DNA from: Trogon surrucura
Taxonomy: Eukaryota > Chordata > Aves > Trogoniformes > Trogonidae
Direction of reading: 5' to 3'
NCBI GenBank assembly: GCA_020746105.1
Contig: CM036622.1
Coordinates: 37,549,477 to 37,613,476, forward strand
Length of the DNA: 64,000 nt
Below the pieces are notes generated by a model. It saw nothing but the letters and a program-made list of their open reading frames with translations. It had not been told where the DNA came from and made no database searches. Made by a program: the position numbers and the translations under genes. Positions 1 through 13,929 of the stretch are shown in pieces (position 1 is the first letter of the stretch; each line of letters starts with the position of its first letter).

Positions 1-3000
1 GTTGACAGACAGTGCCGTGAGCAGGACGACTGCACCACAACAGTCTTCGGCAGCCCTCGGGGTCCAGTGAGGCTGCTCCCCGTGACTGCAGCTCCTGAGG
101 GGCTCTGAAGGTTTCATCCCTGGAGGAAAGCAACAGGACTGTTCAATGCAGGACAGCTGCTCCCTGGCATTTGACTCGCCTTTCTTTTACCTTATTCTGA
201 CTTCTCTTCTTTGCAAATTTTAAGTGCTACAATTATCAGGTGAAGCTCTAGGAGTGCAAAAATCCTGCACTGGAGACATAATGAGGTGGTTTTATATCAT
301 CAGTTTTAGGCTGCCAGATGCATTCAAATCCAGCATCTTCAGGGAAGGTCAACACTTCTCCAGTGACAATGCAAACAATACAGCATGTTTATTTTGTTAC
401 TTCAATTTGCAAGTTAAATACCCATAATAGCTTTGAACTGATATGGAAAAAAAAGACATTCCATGTACTTCATAAAGATTTACGCAAAAAAATCATGTGG
501 AAACTAGAAAATAAAGTTATTAAACTGTCTTCTCAAGAAGTATTTGGTAAGCAAAAGGGAAAGGGAGACCAACTAACAGAGCAGTGATCCCTTTGGTTGA
601 TTAAGTTCAGTTGTATTAATTTATTTAACAGGTATCAAAGACAGCAAACCATTATCCCTCAGTTTAGAGCAATTTTACAAAGCAATCTCTAACCATCAAC
701 GGTATTATCTCCCTTCGCTTTCTGATCACTACAAAGTTGCTAGAAACATAGGTAATCAGCCTGTTATCAATACTGATGCCACTGAAAACAATGCATAAAA
801 CCCACATAGTTTTCTAGGAAAATCACCTAATTAAGGGAATACACTGAGGCAATGAAATTAAGCGATATTCCAGTTTTCAGATGGTCCAATTCCAGCTTTC
901 CTAGAATCTTCATTAAGTTAATCCACAAACACAACAAACAAGCCCGCCTACAAAATTAGGACTCCTGCACTTGATACTCTCCTCTCTCCTTTTAGTTATA
1001 CCTAGAAAAGAATAATGTTGAGATCTCCTATCTTGCAACCATATGTTTTTTGCCTGCTGTCCACTGTGTTCAAAAGAGAAAGCAAAGTGGGTGCTGTACG
1101 GTTTTATATAGCAAGAAACACTCCTCACTCAAATTGTGCTGCAATAACTTATCTTATTTTAAACCATTTTCAAACAGCAATCTTGCTGAAAGATGTCCTT
1201 TGAGAAAATACAGTGGAAGAGTAGTATAGAAAAGACATAACATTAAACGAGCCTGCAAACTGATTTAAAAAGCAATCTGTTTTTCCTCCATGCTTAAAAG
1301 AGAACATTACCATCATCAAGCCACTTTCTAAAATCAATTGGATTCCATTTCTCCTCGGAGTGCTTTCATTCCTGATGCCTCCTCAAGACCTCTTCAATAA
1401 TGACTGCATTTGCATCTCAATTTCATTTGACATTTAACAAACACATTAAATGTTAGTTGAAGGTAAAAGTACCTTACTTAACAGCTCCTATATGTGAATA
1501 TAAAGGATATATCTCCTTAATTACAGCCAATCCCCTCCTCTCAAACAAGAACAACAAAAAAAGCCCAACTGCAAGCAGAAGCCAGAGCTGTAACACTGCA
1601 TTAGTTTGCCATAGCATCAGGAACAAAGAATAGTAGTGGGCAAGCTTTCAAAATACAATTTTTTTTTTTTTTTTTTACTGTGAGAGTCCTCCTGTTTTCA
1701 ATCTGTTACAGTAAAATATGCGTGCTCATTAAAAGTATGCTTTGCACAAACAGGACTTACAGACCAATGAAATGTTCACTTTCAAGCAAAATTAATACAG
1801 TTACTCACAAGTCAAAATTATACATGCAAGTGAAAAGGCAACATGGTGATGCAAAATCAACATCACTTACCTGCCAAGAATAACATAAATCAAATCCATG
1901 TTACTTAATTGTATTTTTTCAAAATACTGCATATAACCTTTCACATTTAGCCAACTTAAATTGGCTTAGATCACTATCTTGTTTTCTAGGAGTTGCTTTT
2001 TTTCAAGTTTCTTTTCTAAGGCTGTTATCCCATTTAAGTTTTATGGTAAATGACCAGAATTTCCACAATTTTGGTAAATATTATGGAAAGTTATTGGATG
2101 GGTGTCTTCAATAAGACTTTCTTGATGAATGCAGAAAAGGATCCTTAAACACACTAGCCTGTGCTTATAACCTACACAGCACACATGAGTTCAGACAACC
2201 CATTTTTGGAAGAGAGAGGGGAAAAGAAAAGCTACATGAGTGAAAAAAAGAGCATATTCAGATCTTCAGAATATGTCTTCAACGATCTGCATGAACATTT
2301 GACTGAAGGGATATCTTTTCCTGGGTATACAACACATAAGAATACCGGAGGTCTCAATCTCTGATCCCCTCATCTGCCTTTGTGTGTTGGGCTGTGGAAG
2401 AGGACATCAGGAAAGAACGTGCAGAGTCTCCTTACCAAGATGGGAGCCTCGTCTTGGCATGCACCACTGGAAAATAGCATTGATGCAATTATCACATGGA
2501 AACAAAGCATACAGGGTTTTGAGGTATAACTTGGCTACTTTCCCATTTTTTAAACCGGTCATACTTTTTCTACAAGATACTGATGAAAGGTAAGTACGAA
2601 ACCAATTAGTAATGGACAGGACCCCCCATGTTTGGCTGTATCAGCAGTATTCTGAGTTCCTTCTGCAATAGCACAGGGATGCCACCCAGTTTGTGACTCC
2701 AGATCAGGCAACACACACCACAGAAAAGATGAATGTCGAGGAAATGAACCATTAAGGCAGTCCTTTTCTCTAAACGAGGTTTGGTTAGAAAGATCTAGGG
2801 AGTCTACAGGCCTGTCTATTCAGCATCTGTCTCTGTAACTTTACCACTGCTATTTGAATATGGCTATACCATCTGAATAGGAGAAGAAAAACTCTGTTAG
2901 AAACATGAGTATTCACAGGTATTTCTAAGACATTTATCCCTTTCGTAGCCTCACAATTCTATGAAGTGATTCTCCAACTTTACAGGAAGTAAGGCTACAA

Positions 3001-3336
3001 GGAGAGCTCTACATCTTGGATCCAGGAACATTGGTTATTACTTTTTCCAAGCCCTGAATTGTTACTAAGAAGAGCAAGTGTCGGGGGGCAGAGGAAATGG
3101 AGGAAGAAGGAGGGAAACCTGCAGTTAATACTGACACATGACCTTCATAAGGTTCTAGATGATATTCCGACTCAAGTCTAAAGAAACTTCATTTTTTCCA
3201 GATAGAAAGATCTATTTTTTCCCTACTTCTTAGCAGTATCATTTACACTAAAAAAGCATCAAAGAACCAAGCTCTCCCTTGGTTTTACTCGAATTGCTGC
3301 TTCCCTGGTGTCGATTCCACAAAAAAAATCCAACGT
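1..3336. other. Non-coding AT-rich DNA, no gene seen
   Basis: No open frame here resembles a known protein and no tRNA or snRNA signature was seen. Short open frames (for example at 2161-2364) have no recognisable domain. The only simple-sequence feature is an 18-base T run near 1659. The stretch would be intronic if the minus-strand gene starting in the CpG island at 28-30 kb extends this far; that is inference. Confidence 0.6.
1659..1676. repeat. Poly(T) run
   Basis: Eighteen consecutive T residues. It could be the A-tail of a minus-strand retroposed sequence, but no target-site duplication or recognisable element body was found next to it. Confidence 0.8.
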
Positions 3337-3600
3337 CTAGGTGGTGAAGCAGATCATAACCATTTCCCCTTGGATTATGGAGGTCTTGTTCTGTTCCTCA
3401 TCCTTGTCTTCCAGCTCAGGTGCTGGGTACCCAGCAAACTACTCCTACCATCGGCAAAGAAGGCATTAAGTACCTCAGCCTTTTCCTCATCCTTAGTCAC
3501 TATGTTTCTCCCTGCATTCAATAAATGCTGAAGTTTCTCCCCATTCCAATGCCATCCATATTCCATACGCCCTCATAATCTTGCCAGTGAATGTATCTTC
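3337..3600 (-). mobile_element. CR1 LINE, internal ORF2 fragment (minus strand)
   Basis: On the minus strand a frame at about 3375-3566 contains the motif TKDEEKAEVLNAFF, typical of CR1 ORF2 just upstream of the reverse-transcriptase domain. The reverse complement of the low-coordinate edge reads like the next conserved piece of the same protein (DLLHHL-type). The rest of the element, including the 3' end, is absent, so this is a dead internal fragment. Frame breaks follow the conserved block. Recognition rests on the CR1 family signature, without an alignment, so the borders are approximate. Confidence 0.8.
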
Positions 3601-5689
3601 AGCAGGATAGAAACAGCACAAAATGAACATATTTACTGGTGTTAGGAGACAACAGGACATCCCAGTTCCACTCACTGAACCAGAGGAACTTTTAGCCTCT
3701 TGAGCAATAAGACATTTGAAATAGGATTTTTCTCAAGATAAGAAAACTATTTCCCAGGCAGTTCTAGGAGTGTATGAAGTCCAGTTCTATGCAAGTCACT
3801 GTCAAGCACGGTAAGTTGTATCTTGACAGCAAAAGCAACATCTGCAGCAGAGCACAAATTATCACCAATCTTCTCAACTAACCACTTAAAACCAGATATC
3901 CTCTTAACCAGGCAGTTGTTTTATATTTGTCAAGACATTAAAAAAAATGATGTAAACTATTAAACCAACTCTATGGAATGAATTTTTTGAAAAGTAGGAC
4001 TGTATTGTCCTCAACAAAACAAACATTTGCCAATTAGGCCCCTACTACAGCACAGGATACAGTGTCCTTTAACTGACAAGCAAGGCAGAGAATTGACTAA
4101 TCCATTGATTTCTCTTTGTGTGTTTGAGATGGGTTTTAGCCATATAAATTTAGGGTTATCCAGAGCCAGAGGGTAGGTACCATCCACCTGACAGATGCCC
4201 TGTGACAGAACTCAGACATTGCTCGGACTAAAACCAAGTATCAAAGCTGGGAAATGAGGCTACACCACTAGAAGGTGCCTTCAGGCAGTTTGGGTGTTTT
4301 TTGCGGCAGCAGCAAATATTGCTTTACAGATCAGGGACTCCTGAATGATGTATACAGGCGGAACTTGAACCAGCCATCCCATAAACTGTGCTCTCTTTCG
4401 TTGGATTCTGCAATTTACTAGTGTGACTACCGAAATAGTTAAACCGATTCACCTGATTAAACCATTATATTGATGCTCACAAAAGCTATACACTCTTTAA
4501 GCTTTTAGACACAGCTTAATCTACACTCAGTTTCAAAATACAGAATTATTACAAAGCAATTAGCAATACTTCACAGTGGTTTGGATTTAGGTAAACCAGA
4601 CTTTATGCTAACAAATGTATCTTTTAAAAAATAGTCACTAAAGAATGAAAATAGGATTTGCCACATCAGATCAGGCCACTACTTATCTAAAGTGGTATTT
4701 GCCTTTGGCATTGGCTCGATACCACCGACTGGCAAAAAAAAGCAACAAATTCAGCCTAATTAAAAAAAAGTTGCATAACATGCATAAATGAAAGTGAAAC
4801 AGTAAAGGACAGGGGAAAGTGTATCATCTTACGTGAAATAATGTAATAAATTATGCAGTTTCCCAGAAGTTAATTCACTCTTCAAGGTTATAACTCTGCA
4901 AGCAGTCCAAGGAACAATTAAGAACAATGCCAAAGTATTCTCACAAGCACTATGAGCGAGAGCAAATTCAGAAATACAACAGATAATGGTATCATGACAG
5001 ATGGGGCTCCGTCTGTCAAGCACTTATATTTGATAAAGGAATTTTAAAAGAACTGATGGGGAGGAAAAAAAAGTTTTCCAGTGGGTGCAAGAAGAGACCT
5101 ATGGATGAGGTTCCAGAAGGGCCTTACCAGCGTAAAGTTGCACTTCAGACCTCTGGGGAAAAACTCTGTAGGCCTTTGATTCTATCCACTTCCCCACATA
5201 TATGGGCTAGTTTAACAGACTCCTGTAAAAAAAATTTAACTGCAGAAGGGGAGGATTTGTTTTTAAACCAGGTCAAATCACTGACCTGGTGTAGTGGGTG
5301 GTGATAGTAGTGACAGTACGACCAAAAGGTGGTAGAGAAGACAGATGAGTGACTGTGGTCAAGAATAGTGAAGCTGTACCCTAATTTTCACTTACGCAGA
5401 AATATCAGTATATTCATTTTTCTACTTGTACGTTTTGGGAGATGAGAAGAGTTGCTCACAACATAACATCTTTTAAGATATTTCACGGTTATCAGGAAAT
5501 TCCCCACGAGGGAATTATTTCGATAATGAGAAAATAATTCCCACATCAATTTCACTACCATTTTTAAAAAAAAAAAAAAAAATCTTTCACAGGTAAAAAA
5601 CTGCTCAGTTTAGACTGATCTAGGTTAAAAATCTATTTTTCTTGTAGATAGACACAGAGGCCATGGGATGACGGCATTATATGGTCTTC
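3601..5689. other. Non-coding DNA, no gene seen
   Basis: AT-rich sequence with an A run of about 16 near 5566. An 82-codon open frame at 5056-5304 (plus) has a lysine-rich start but no recognised domain or splice context; I treat it as chance. Confidence 0.55.
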
Positions 5690-5886
5690 TTCACGGAAAG
5701 AGTGGTCAGACACCGGAACAGACTGCCCAGGGAGGTGGTTGAGTCGCCATCCCTGGATGTGTTTAAGTGTCGCTTAGATGTGGTGTTGGGTGATATGGTT
5801 TAGGGGTGAACTTGTAGTGTAGGGTTAATGGTTGGACTCGATGATCTCAAGGGTCTTTTCCAGCCTGAACTGTTCTATGATTCTAT
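5690..5886 (+). mobile_element. CR1 LINE, 5'-truncated 3' end (plus)
   Basis: The sequence runs through the CR1 3' region (AACAGACTGCCCAGGGAGG, GGTTGGACTCGATGATCTC) and finishes with GTTCTATGATTCTATG, the short direct repeats that end avian CR1 elements. It shares its last ~130 bases with the copy at 31,366-31,501, so both belong to one subfamily. As is usual for CR1, it is heavily 5'-truncated and has no poly(A) tail. Confidence 0.92.
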
Positions 5887-8800
5887 GTTGAGTCTGACAA
5901 AATTCTGAAGCAAAGAAAAAAGAAAAAAACCAACCAAACAAAAAACCCACAGAGAAATCCCTACCCATCCCCCCCCAAAAAGAAAAATCTAGGAAACTGC
6001 TTGAAAGAATTTTCCAGGAACAGATCAACTCATAGGCAAGCCATAGTGGACTATATATACCACACTGGAGCAGCAAAGCAAAGCACAAGACCAGGCTACA
6101 CAGCAGAAAAAGGATTTGTTCCTAGTATCTACTTTTATTGCAACCTCACTTGGGATCGCTTTTCGACTAACAAGTAATTTTGTCAGCTCAAATGTAGAAA
6201 AAGAGCATTCTCTGGCTGATAAATAAACATTAAATACTATTAAAATAGTTATTTGCAGTAAAATCAGACAGACTTAGCTGTATGGAGAACTTTGTGAAGA
6301 AGGGTATTCCGTAACTCGAAGCATTCTTGCAAAATACCAGAAGAACAATTCCCACTACGAATCACACAGAAGTGTTGAGCTAAATAAAATATGATTACAA
6401 TTTACACGCACACGTCATGTAAAAGCAAAGAAGCCCACAGAGTAGGCTGAATTTCCCAGGACAAAGTATAGCATTTCAGAGGGAGAGACTGACATTAGCT
6501 CTTTCTGAGATCATGGTTTTCCCTAGACAGCAGCTAGAGGCTTCTGCTGCACTCCTGTGAAACTCAGCAATGCACTGTTCCCAAGTCAACACTTGTCCCA
6601 GGGTCCCATCTTTAGCACTATGAATAGCAAGGAACAAATTATCATTGAAAGCTTCTTGAAAAAAAATCAAGAGCAATTTGATTTGTATACTAAGCTGAGC
6701 TGAGATCTTAAAAAACATTATACATAGTGCATCAAAAAATCCCATGTTTCTGTAACTCTGAATTACGTCAGTTGTTGGTCATAACATCAAACTATAGCTA
6801 AACACTGCACCAATAAGCTCTCTAACCTTAGAGCCACCCTCTGTTCTTATCCAAGTGTTGAGAATACTTGGACGGTCTATTTAAAGCTTCAACCTTTGCC
6901 ACTTTATCACCCAAGTCTTTTACCCTACAAATGAGCACACAAAGAAACCCGCAGACTGACATTCTGCAAGAAGCAGGTTTCCTGAAGAACAGTCACCAAC
7001 ACAGATTTCATTCATCAACTCCTTAAGACAAGACCTGCCGCAGCCACAGCTCTGTGTGATCACCGAATAGGCATTTAACAACCACGAAACCTTTCCCAAA
7101 ATTCGGAGATGCATTTACAAGTTTGCTTTGTTTTCCTTTTGATATCCAGTGGCAGTTTTGTATCAGTGATCAACAGCAACCAAACCCACCACAAACAAGA
7201 CAGTGAATTCTTCCATACGCAGTCAGCACTGAAATGCAGTTACAATATTTTTCCTTTCACTCCTCTTTCCACATATTGATGACTTTCCATGTGCACTGAG
7301 AATAAAACGGTAATTATTTTCAACAGAACACAAGTTCTCCTGCGGTAAGAACCAACAAAAATGACTTACACTTAAAAATAAAAGTAACATATAGAGAATA
7401 TATCAAGAAATACTAACATACAATCCCTAATGCACTGCAATACGAGTACAAAAGGAAATGTAAATATCGAGAACTAAGTCACTTTTTCAACTTCGTGTGT
7501 TTGGTCTAATTTTTTGTTCAAATACTGAGTCGCCTCATGCCATTTTCAGAAAAGGATTTTTTATTTTGTATTCCACTGAAAACCAAAAATGAAAAACAAA
7601 GGAGAATTATTTTAGTTGTATCTTCACTGTATCACTACATCTTCTCTGCATTTCTATTCTTTTCACTTATTCTTAGTAGGAATGTTTTAAATAAGAGTAA
7701 CGGACATAAAGGCACCTTGTGGGTAGTCAGATCCAGGCCTCTTGTCACCACAAGAAACATACGCAACAAAAAAAGCTCAAGTTTTTCAAGCTCTGTCTTA
7801 AAAAGGTAATTGCACATCTTCCAGCCCTATGCAGTTGGTTGCTGTGCCAGAAGGCCATTCTCAATGACCACTTTTACCTGCACATTTTTTCAAGCCCAAA
7901 CTGTCAAATTTTATTTTGTCACATTTTACACAGGTCCTTTCTGTATTTTCTGTATCTGCAGAAAGTCATCTCTTTTTCTGTTTGTTTCTCTGCTAATTGA
8001 GATGCATCCTCTTCCGCTTTCTCAACTTAAAAGAAAAGCTGTTTTCAAATGTTTGAACTAATCTTTTCCAAACAAGAAACACGATAGAAGTCAGAATTTC
8101 AGAGAAGATCCTGACAATATTTTTACAACAGCATTAATATCATCCTTTCTGCTGTGAACTCACCCAACACATTCCACAATTACATCTGCTTTTTCCATAG
8201 CAGAATCACTTTGGTGGTTCATAAAACACTTTGTGACTGATCAATACTCTTGTATCTGTCTCTTCCTCTGTAACTAAAAACTGAAGGAGCCTCTACCTTT
8301 AATTCTTATTATTGGTCCCAAAATACAAACATTCATAAAGTAATATAGTTGCCTCACGCTGTAAAGAAATAAAATTAAAGCTTCATAAATGTTATCATTA
8401 GCAGCGTGAATAAAAACCCACTACTAAAAATATTCAGTGTCTATTCACAGGCTGCTGTGTTTGGTCGCACAGGAATACTTTTACAATGCCAAACAGAAAG
8501 CAAAACTCTTACGAAACGTTATTAAGAGCTTTGTTACTGCAGGTACAGTAAGGTTTCAGCTCCATAAGCTTAAGAGGAACAGCACCATTATCCCATTCAA
8601 TATTAACAGAAGCTTATGTGCAGTGTTAACGTGTCAGAGAGAGAGATCCAAACCAGCTTTTACAGGAGTCTCAGAGTTTCAGTTTTGTAGAAAACAACTG
8701 GAGAAGTCATGAATGTTCTTTGTCTCAGCCATTTTCCGACTCTTACCGAAAAAAAAAGAGCAAACTTCTGTAACAAAACACAACAAACCAACCAAACCCA

Positions 8801-9401
8801 AGGATCAGTTCTGGAAGTCCAAGTCCAACTGCAATCTGAAGACATGTTGAAGCCTTTCTCAATTTAAAATTTAGATAGTTTTAATCTGTAATTTTTGCTT
8901 CTATGCTAAAAAGCAATTCCAGTAAACATGATGCATAAGGTTACTGTATGCACCATGAAATCACTTATTTCAAGACAGTTAACGCATATGCTAAGTGGAG
9001 GATAGGGATATGACTGGATATATTTAGGCTGTTTAATATTAATATTATGAAGTTCATTTTGTGATCGCCATTAACAAAAGAACAGCATAAAGCAAGCACA
9101 TACTTTTCTGGTAATCAACTTTGAAAAGAGCTTTTCAACTTGATAAACAAAGCAAACTGCATAAGTAAGACCACGGAATGTGAAGGACAGTAAGATAAGC
9201 AAAAGAATACAAAGATCTTGGGACAAAAAGGTTTAGGAAAGTTTGTAGGAGAATGAGCTTCCTCTTTGTAATAATAACCACAAGTACAGCATTAAAGTAA
9301 TAAATCCTGTCAGTGACCACAATACCGACTGTCAAGTCCCAAGCTCCGTGCCCAGCAGCCAAGATTGGGAATTTCCAGCTATGCCTCCTACTCTTTCCGC
9401 T
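5887..9401. other. Non-coding DNA, no gene seen
   Basis: AT-rich unique-looking sequence. Open frames in it are all under 100 codons and show no recognisable family, signal peptide or domain. No RNA gene signature was seen. Confidence 0.55.
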
Positions 9402-9620
9402 TAAACTCGAGAAGAAACTTCTTCTCGGTGAGGGTGACAGAACACTGGAACAGGCTGCCCAGAGAGGCTGTGGAGTCTCCTTCTCTGGAGACATTCAAGA
9501 CCTGCCTGGACACGTTCCTATGTAGCATAATCTAGGCATTCCTGCTCTGGCAGGGGGATTGGACTTGATGATCTTTCGAGGTCCCTTCCAATCCCTAACA
9601 TTCTGTGATTCTATGATTCT
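9402..9620 (+). mobile_element. CR1 LINE, 5'-truncated 3' end (plus)
   Basis: It shows the CR1 3' sequence GAACAGGCTGCCCAGAGAGG, then CAGGGGGATTGGACTTGATG, and ends in TTCTGTGATTCTATGATTCT. The 5' edge lies near 9402 where similarity to the CR1 3' end fades. Not autonomous. Confidence 0.92.
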
Positions 9621-11299
9621 TGTGCGGAGGCAGTGACAGTAACTCCTACACGCTCAGGAGCTCAAGCACTCGTTATTATCCAACATCTTTTCCAAAATTC
9701 TTGAAGAAAGGCAGCAGGTCATATGGATTAATCAAGGGATGGCAGGGTCTGGCCTTCAGAGAACCAGCTCGATTAAGAAATCCTATGAAATTTTTTCTCC
9801 CTCTGTTCCCTCCCCCTCAAACCCCCCCCCCCCCTTTTTTTTTTTTGACGGCTAGACAGCTAAGAGTTTTGCAAGTACTGGGATGCAGTGTTAGGTCACA
9901 GAAAGATCAAAGTCAAAAAAGAACACAGTGATATACCGTGAAATGCTGATACAATCTAGCATATAAAAAAATTTATGTGAGCAATCTGTACTAGAGGAAA
10001 ACTAAGTTAATTAAACCATGAGAAAAAAAAGTGTGATTGAGCAAGTTCATCTGTAGTTCAAAAGCTAGGTAACGACAAACATTATGCAAAAAAGAAATAA
10101 AGTTTAATAATTCATTTATTATCTCCAGCCATCACACACTGATGTTTAGATGATTATTCAGGTCCTCAAATGCCTGTTTCCTCCTTTCTGGGAAAGGAGA
10201 GAAAAAACTGAATGCAATGGAGCTGTGCCAGGTGGCACAAACTGACATCAAGAGAATAAAGACAGTCTCATGTGGCTTCACAAAGCTGTGAGCTCAGGTT
10301 CGCAACAGCAGCCTTCTCTGTGTAGGTAAATAACATCCACCTCTGACTAGCCAGAAGAATAAGACTGCTTGTTGAATGGGATCCAGTGCTGTTATAACAG
10401 CTACTCGCCATCGATGACGGTGTATGAAAATGGCATCACCACAACCATCAGTAGCAGATGAAGATGCTTATCCCCAAGCTGCCCAGCACCACCCCTTCTC
10501 TGCGTGTTATTCCCCTGCAGCTGAAGGACTGCAGAGCACTACCTGAGCACACCCAGATCAGTGCAGAAGCAGCCAGATAGCAGCTCCAGCCACCGACACC
10601 GCTGACAGGTTTTGGTGAAAATCAAATGAAGTTATCCAAATCACAGAAAAGCCATCCCTCACTAACTGCTGTGACGTCCAAAGCTGATGCTGCTACGTCT
10701 GAAAGGATAACATGATCTTACCTGTAAGAAAGAAACAGTGTAAGGAGTATATTATAAAATTGCTTATCAAATTAAGATACAGATGCCAACACATACCACA
10801 CTAAGAAACGTATAAGTAGGATATCACCACAACTCCCTGTATATTAAATTCTATAGAGCCAGACTTCTGCATAAACAGATGCAGTGTGAAAACACTGTCC
10901 TTGAGACATTTTTCAATCACAGGCAACTGTTGAGCATTCAAAATTTCTGGCAGTCCACCTTCTATCTTTACTGTTCATAGCTTAAAAACAAATGCTACGA
11001 AAGCAATACAACACTGAAAATAACCTGGCATACTGGCAACTTCTTGGCTCTAGTACGGAATTAATAATTTTGAGGAAACATGCAAGGCTTGATTTCCAAG
11101 ATAGACATCTTCTATTGAAGGAATAATTTGTAAAAGTTTGATAGTATTTCAAACACAAAAGTCTTCCCACCCTTTCTGGTCTTATCAGTGGCAGCAACTT
11201 CCAGCCAAGTTAAACTTGAAAAAAACCCAGCTTTGAACATGGGATAATTATGCCAATACCATATGACACGGTTTCTCCTCACTTCTTACATTATTGTAA
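9621..11299. other. Non-coding DNA with homopolymer junction
   Basis: Nothing gene-like was recognised. The main feature is the C13-T12 homopolymer junction listed separately at 9822-9846. Confidence 0.5.
9822..9846. repeat. C13/T12 homopurine-homopyrimidine run
   Basis: Thirteen C residues are followed directly by twelve T residues. The tract is all pyrimidine on the plus strand and all purine on the other. Lengths of such runs are prone to sequencing error, so the counts may not be exact in the genome. Confidence 0.85.
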
Positions 11300-11582
11300 A
11301 GATGACAGAACCAGGCTCCTCTCAGTGGTGCCCACTGACAGGACCAGAGGCAATGGGCACCAGTTGAAACACAGGAGGGTCCCTCTGAACACCAGGGAAC
11401 ACTTTTCACTGTGAGGGTGACTGAGCACTGGTGCAGTTTGTCCAGAGAGGCTGTGAAGTCTCCACCCTTGAAGCCAGGTGGAGAAGGTCCAAGGCAAGCG
11501 GCTCTACATGGTCCTGCCTGAGCAGGGAGTTGGACCAGCCGACATCCAGACGTCACTTCCAACCTCAACCATTACGTGATCC
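11300..11582 (+). mobile_element. CR1 LINE, older 3' fragment (plus)
   Basis: It contains CR1 landmarks in order: CTCTCAGTGGTGCCCACTG, GGACCAGAGGCAATGGGCAC, TTTCACTGTGAGGGTGACTG and a degraded end (CTTCCAACCTCAACCATTA, GTGATCC). It is the same subfamily type as the copy at 32,690-33,284 but more diverged at the terminus, implying an older insertion. Confidence 0.88.
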
Positions 11583-13911
11583 GAGTCCCCCACTATTTCA
11601 ATGCCTTCCTTTCCCCAACTTGAATGTTAACTATCCCTTTTTGTCCATTTTTAACCTGTCTTGATATTAACCAAATCAAAACCAGAGCAATCGGATTGAG
11701 GTTTGTACAAGCTGGAAAGCCAACTTTGTCCGAGACATGAATAAACTCTTAATGCCTGCGAGCTCATCTGCTGTTTTTCTATTTCACAAGCTGGTCTAAA
11801 GTATTATTGTTCTAAGAAACAGGACTACATGAAAGCCACATTCATTAGGATAAGACTGGAGAATGAAGGGATGAAGGTTCAGACTAGCTTACTACTACAG
11901 TGCAGTCACCTAAGTTCTCCTGAATACCAATTACATAGGAATGAACTGCTTTCTCTTCTGAACACCTGTGGCTTTTAAAAAACAAAACAAAATCACATCT
12001 GTACAACTGCGACTTTCACTGAACTCAAGTAGATGGATCAAGCTGTTGGGTCACTGATGAGCTATGACTTAACTATTCTAGTTCCTGTTGCAGGTAAAAA
12101 GTTTTGAAACATCTGCACTGGGTAGTACAGTATTACTAGTAACAGTGAAATGCTCTGAAACATCCTCTGATTCACAGATGGTGAAACTACGCAGAACTGA
12201 GATGAGGTCAAGCAGATTTAAGAAGAACTCACATGGCACCTGCTATGGAGATGACAATCCGGTCTGTTCCAGTCTCATACTCCTACACTTTCATCAGGCT
12301 CACGATTCATATTCAAAACTGCATTCCAAACATATTTAGGTCAAGCACAGAAGTTAACATATTACTGCACTTCGTTACCTCTTCCCATCCACAAAAAGAG
12401 TTGTGGTCACATCTTGAGCACCACCTGTAATTTCTGCAGTCATACGTTCGCAGATCGGACAGCAGAAGGGTCACTCGGTACGATTCACAACGTAACACTC
12501 GGGATTTTCACCTCGTTCCCGCTTCTGTTCTGCATACAAGCACCAACTACAACCACACAGACCAAACTACTCAGTCTGGAAACAACATGCAATCATTTTG
12601 CACACCAAAAAGGAGAAATGAGACAGCCGTCCTTCACTCTCGGTTGGAAAATACTTGCTTCCCGTGGTCTGCAGTTAACAGTCATCCTTCTCTAGATTGA
12701 AAGCAAAGGACACAAGGCTGATTTAGCAGGCCAAATAAGTGGGGTGAAAATGTTAAAAAACAAGCAAAAAAAAAAATCAGTAATCTGAAAATCAAGTACA
12801 GACTATTGCTGGTGCCTACAATGGCTTTCAGAAAGTCAAATAAACACAGATTACTAGCAAGGAAATCTGAAGTTTATGTCATACACAAAATCTTGAGACT
12901 ATTACCGAAAGTTACAAAGTGCTCCAAAGACTACAAATGGCTCCTGAGGAAATAACTGTAAAATAATAATAATAAAAAATTAACCAGAAATCACAAATTG
13001 CATTTACTCTGGCATGAGACCTGTATATTTCTTGGAATTAAATATCTGCCTTTTTATTAAAAACATCCATGTCTGTTCATGCTAGGTTTAAAACATGAAC
13101 AGAAGACATCTGCTAGATTAACACCCTTGCTATCATGTTTTAACTCTTTAAAGAATCCACAACAAAAAGTTAGCATCTGATTCTCATCAGTTCACAATGC
13201 AGTCCAGGGTTTTTTCTTCCTATTAAAAATATTAACTTTATTCCTCACTCAGCGTATAAACCAAGACAGAAAGAAAAGAGTTAAAGGTGTTTGGCAGCTA
13301 TTACTTTAAACTCCTTTGGTTTTTATAATTTGCAGACCATGCCAGTTCCTCCACTCTGGAACTTTTTTAAAACACCCAAGCAGAGGAATGTCACAGCACA
13401 ATCATCTGCCATGAGTACAACAGTCAGAGATACGACACAGCAGAGGACCTCCTCCTCCAAATCTGTCACTTGTAATAAATTATGGTGTAGCCAGGAGCTG
13501 ACTGCGACCAGACAGAGAAATACAAATTAAGAGAGTATGTAGAATCAGACATGACCTACATAGAAGCGATGGTTCAGGCTGAAGAGAGCAGTACGATTTC
13601 TTAGAGGGAGGAGATATGCAGAGAGGAGGGATGTAGGCAGAGTCAAATGGCACTCTGCAGTGAAAGGGACAAACAAGAGCGTAAAACCTTGAGCACCGTT
13701 AGTAAAAAGGAGCAGTTTGAGGTAGTATTCAAGCACACAATACACCAGTTTCTTGTTAAAGGTGCTCAGAAAGTAAAAATCAACGCACATCACTAACACC
13801 CAGCCACAGCGAGAGACAAGGTCAGCACTGCAAGACCTGAAGGGCAAGTGCCACACAGCAATCTGAGACTGTCTTTGAAGAGAATACTTAGGACAGAAGC
13901 TTTTGCATGAC

Positions 13912-13929
13912 GGGGGGTGGGGGGGGGGG
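13912..13929. repeat. G-rich run (G6-T-G11)
   Basis: GGGGGGTGG followed by nine more G, then AAGGGAAG. This has the composition needed for a G-quadruplex on the plus strand. No promoter or other regulatory context was recognised around it. Confidence 0.8.
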
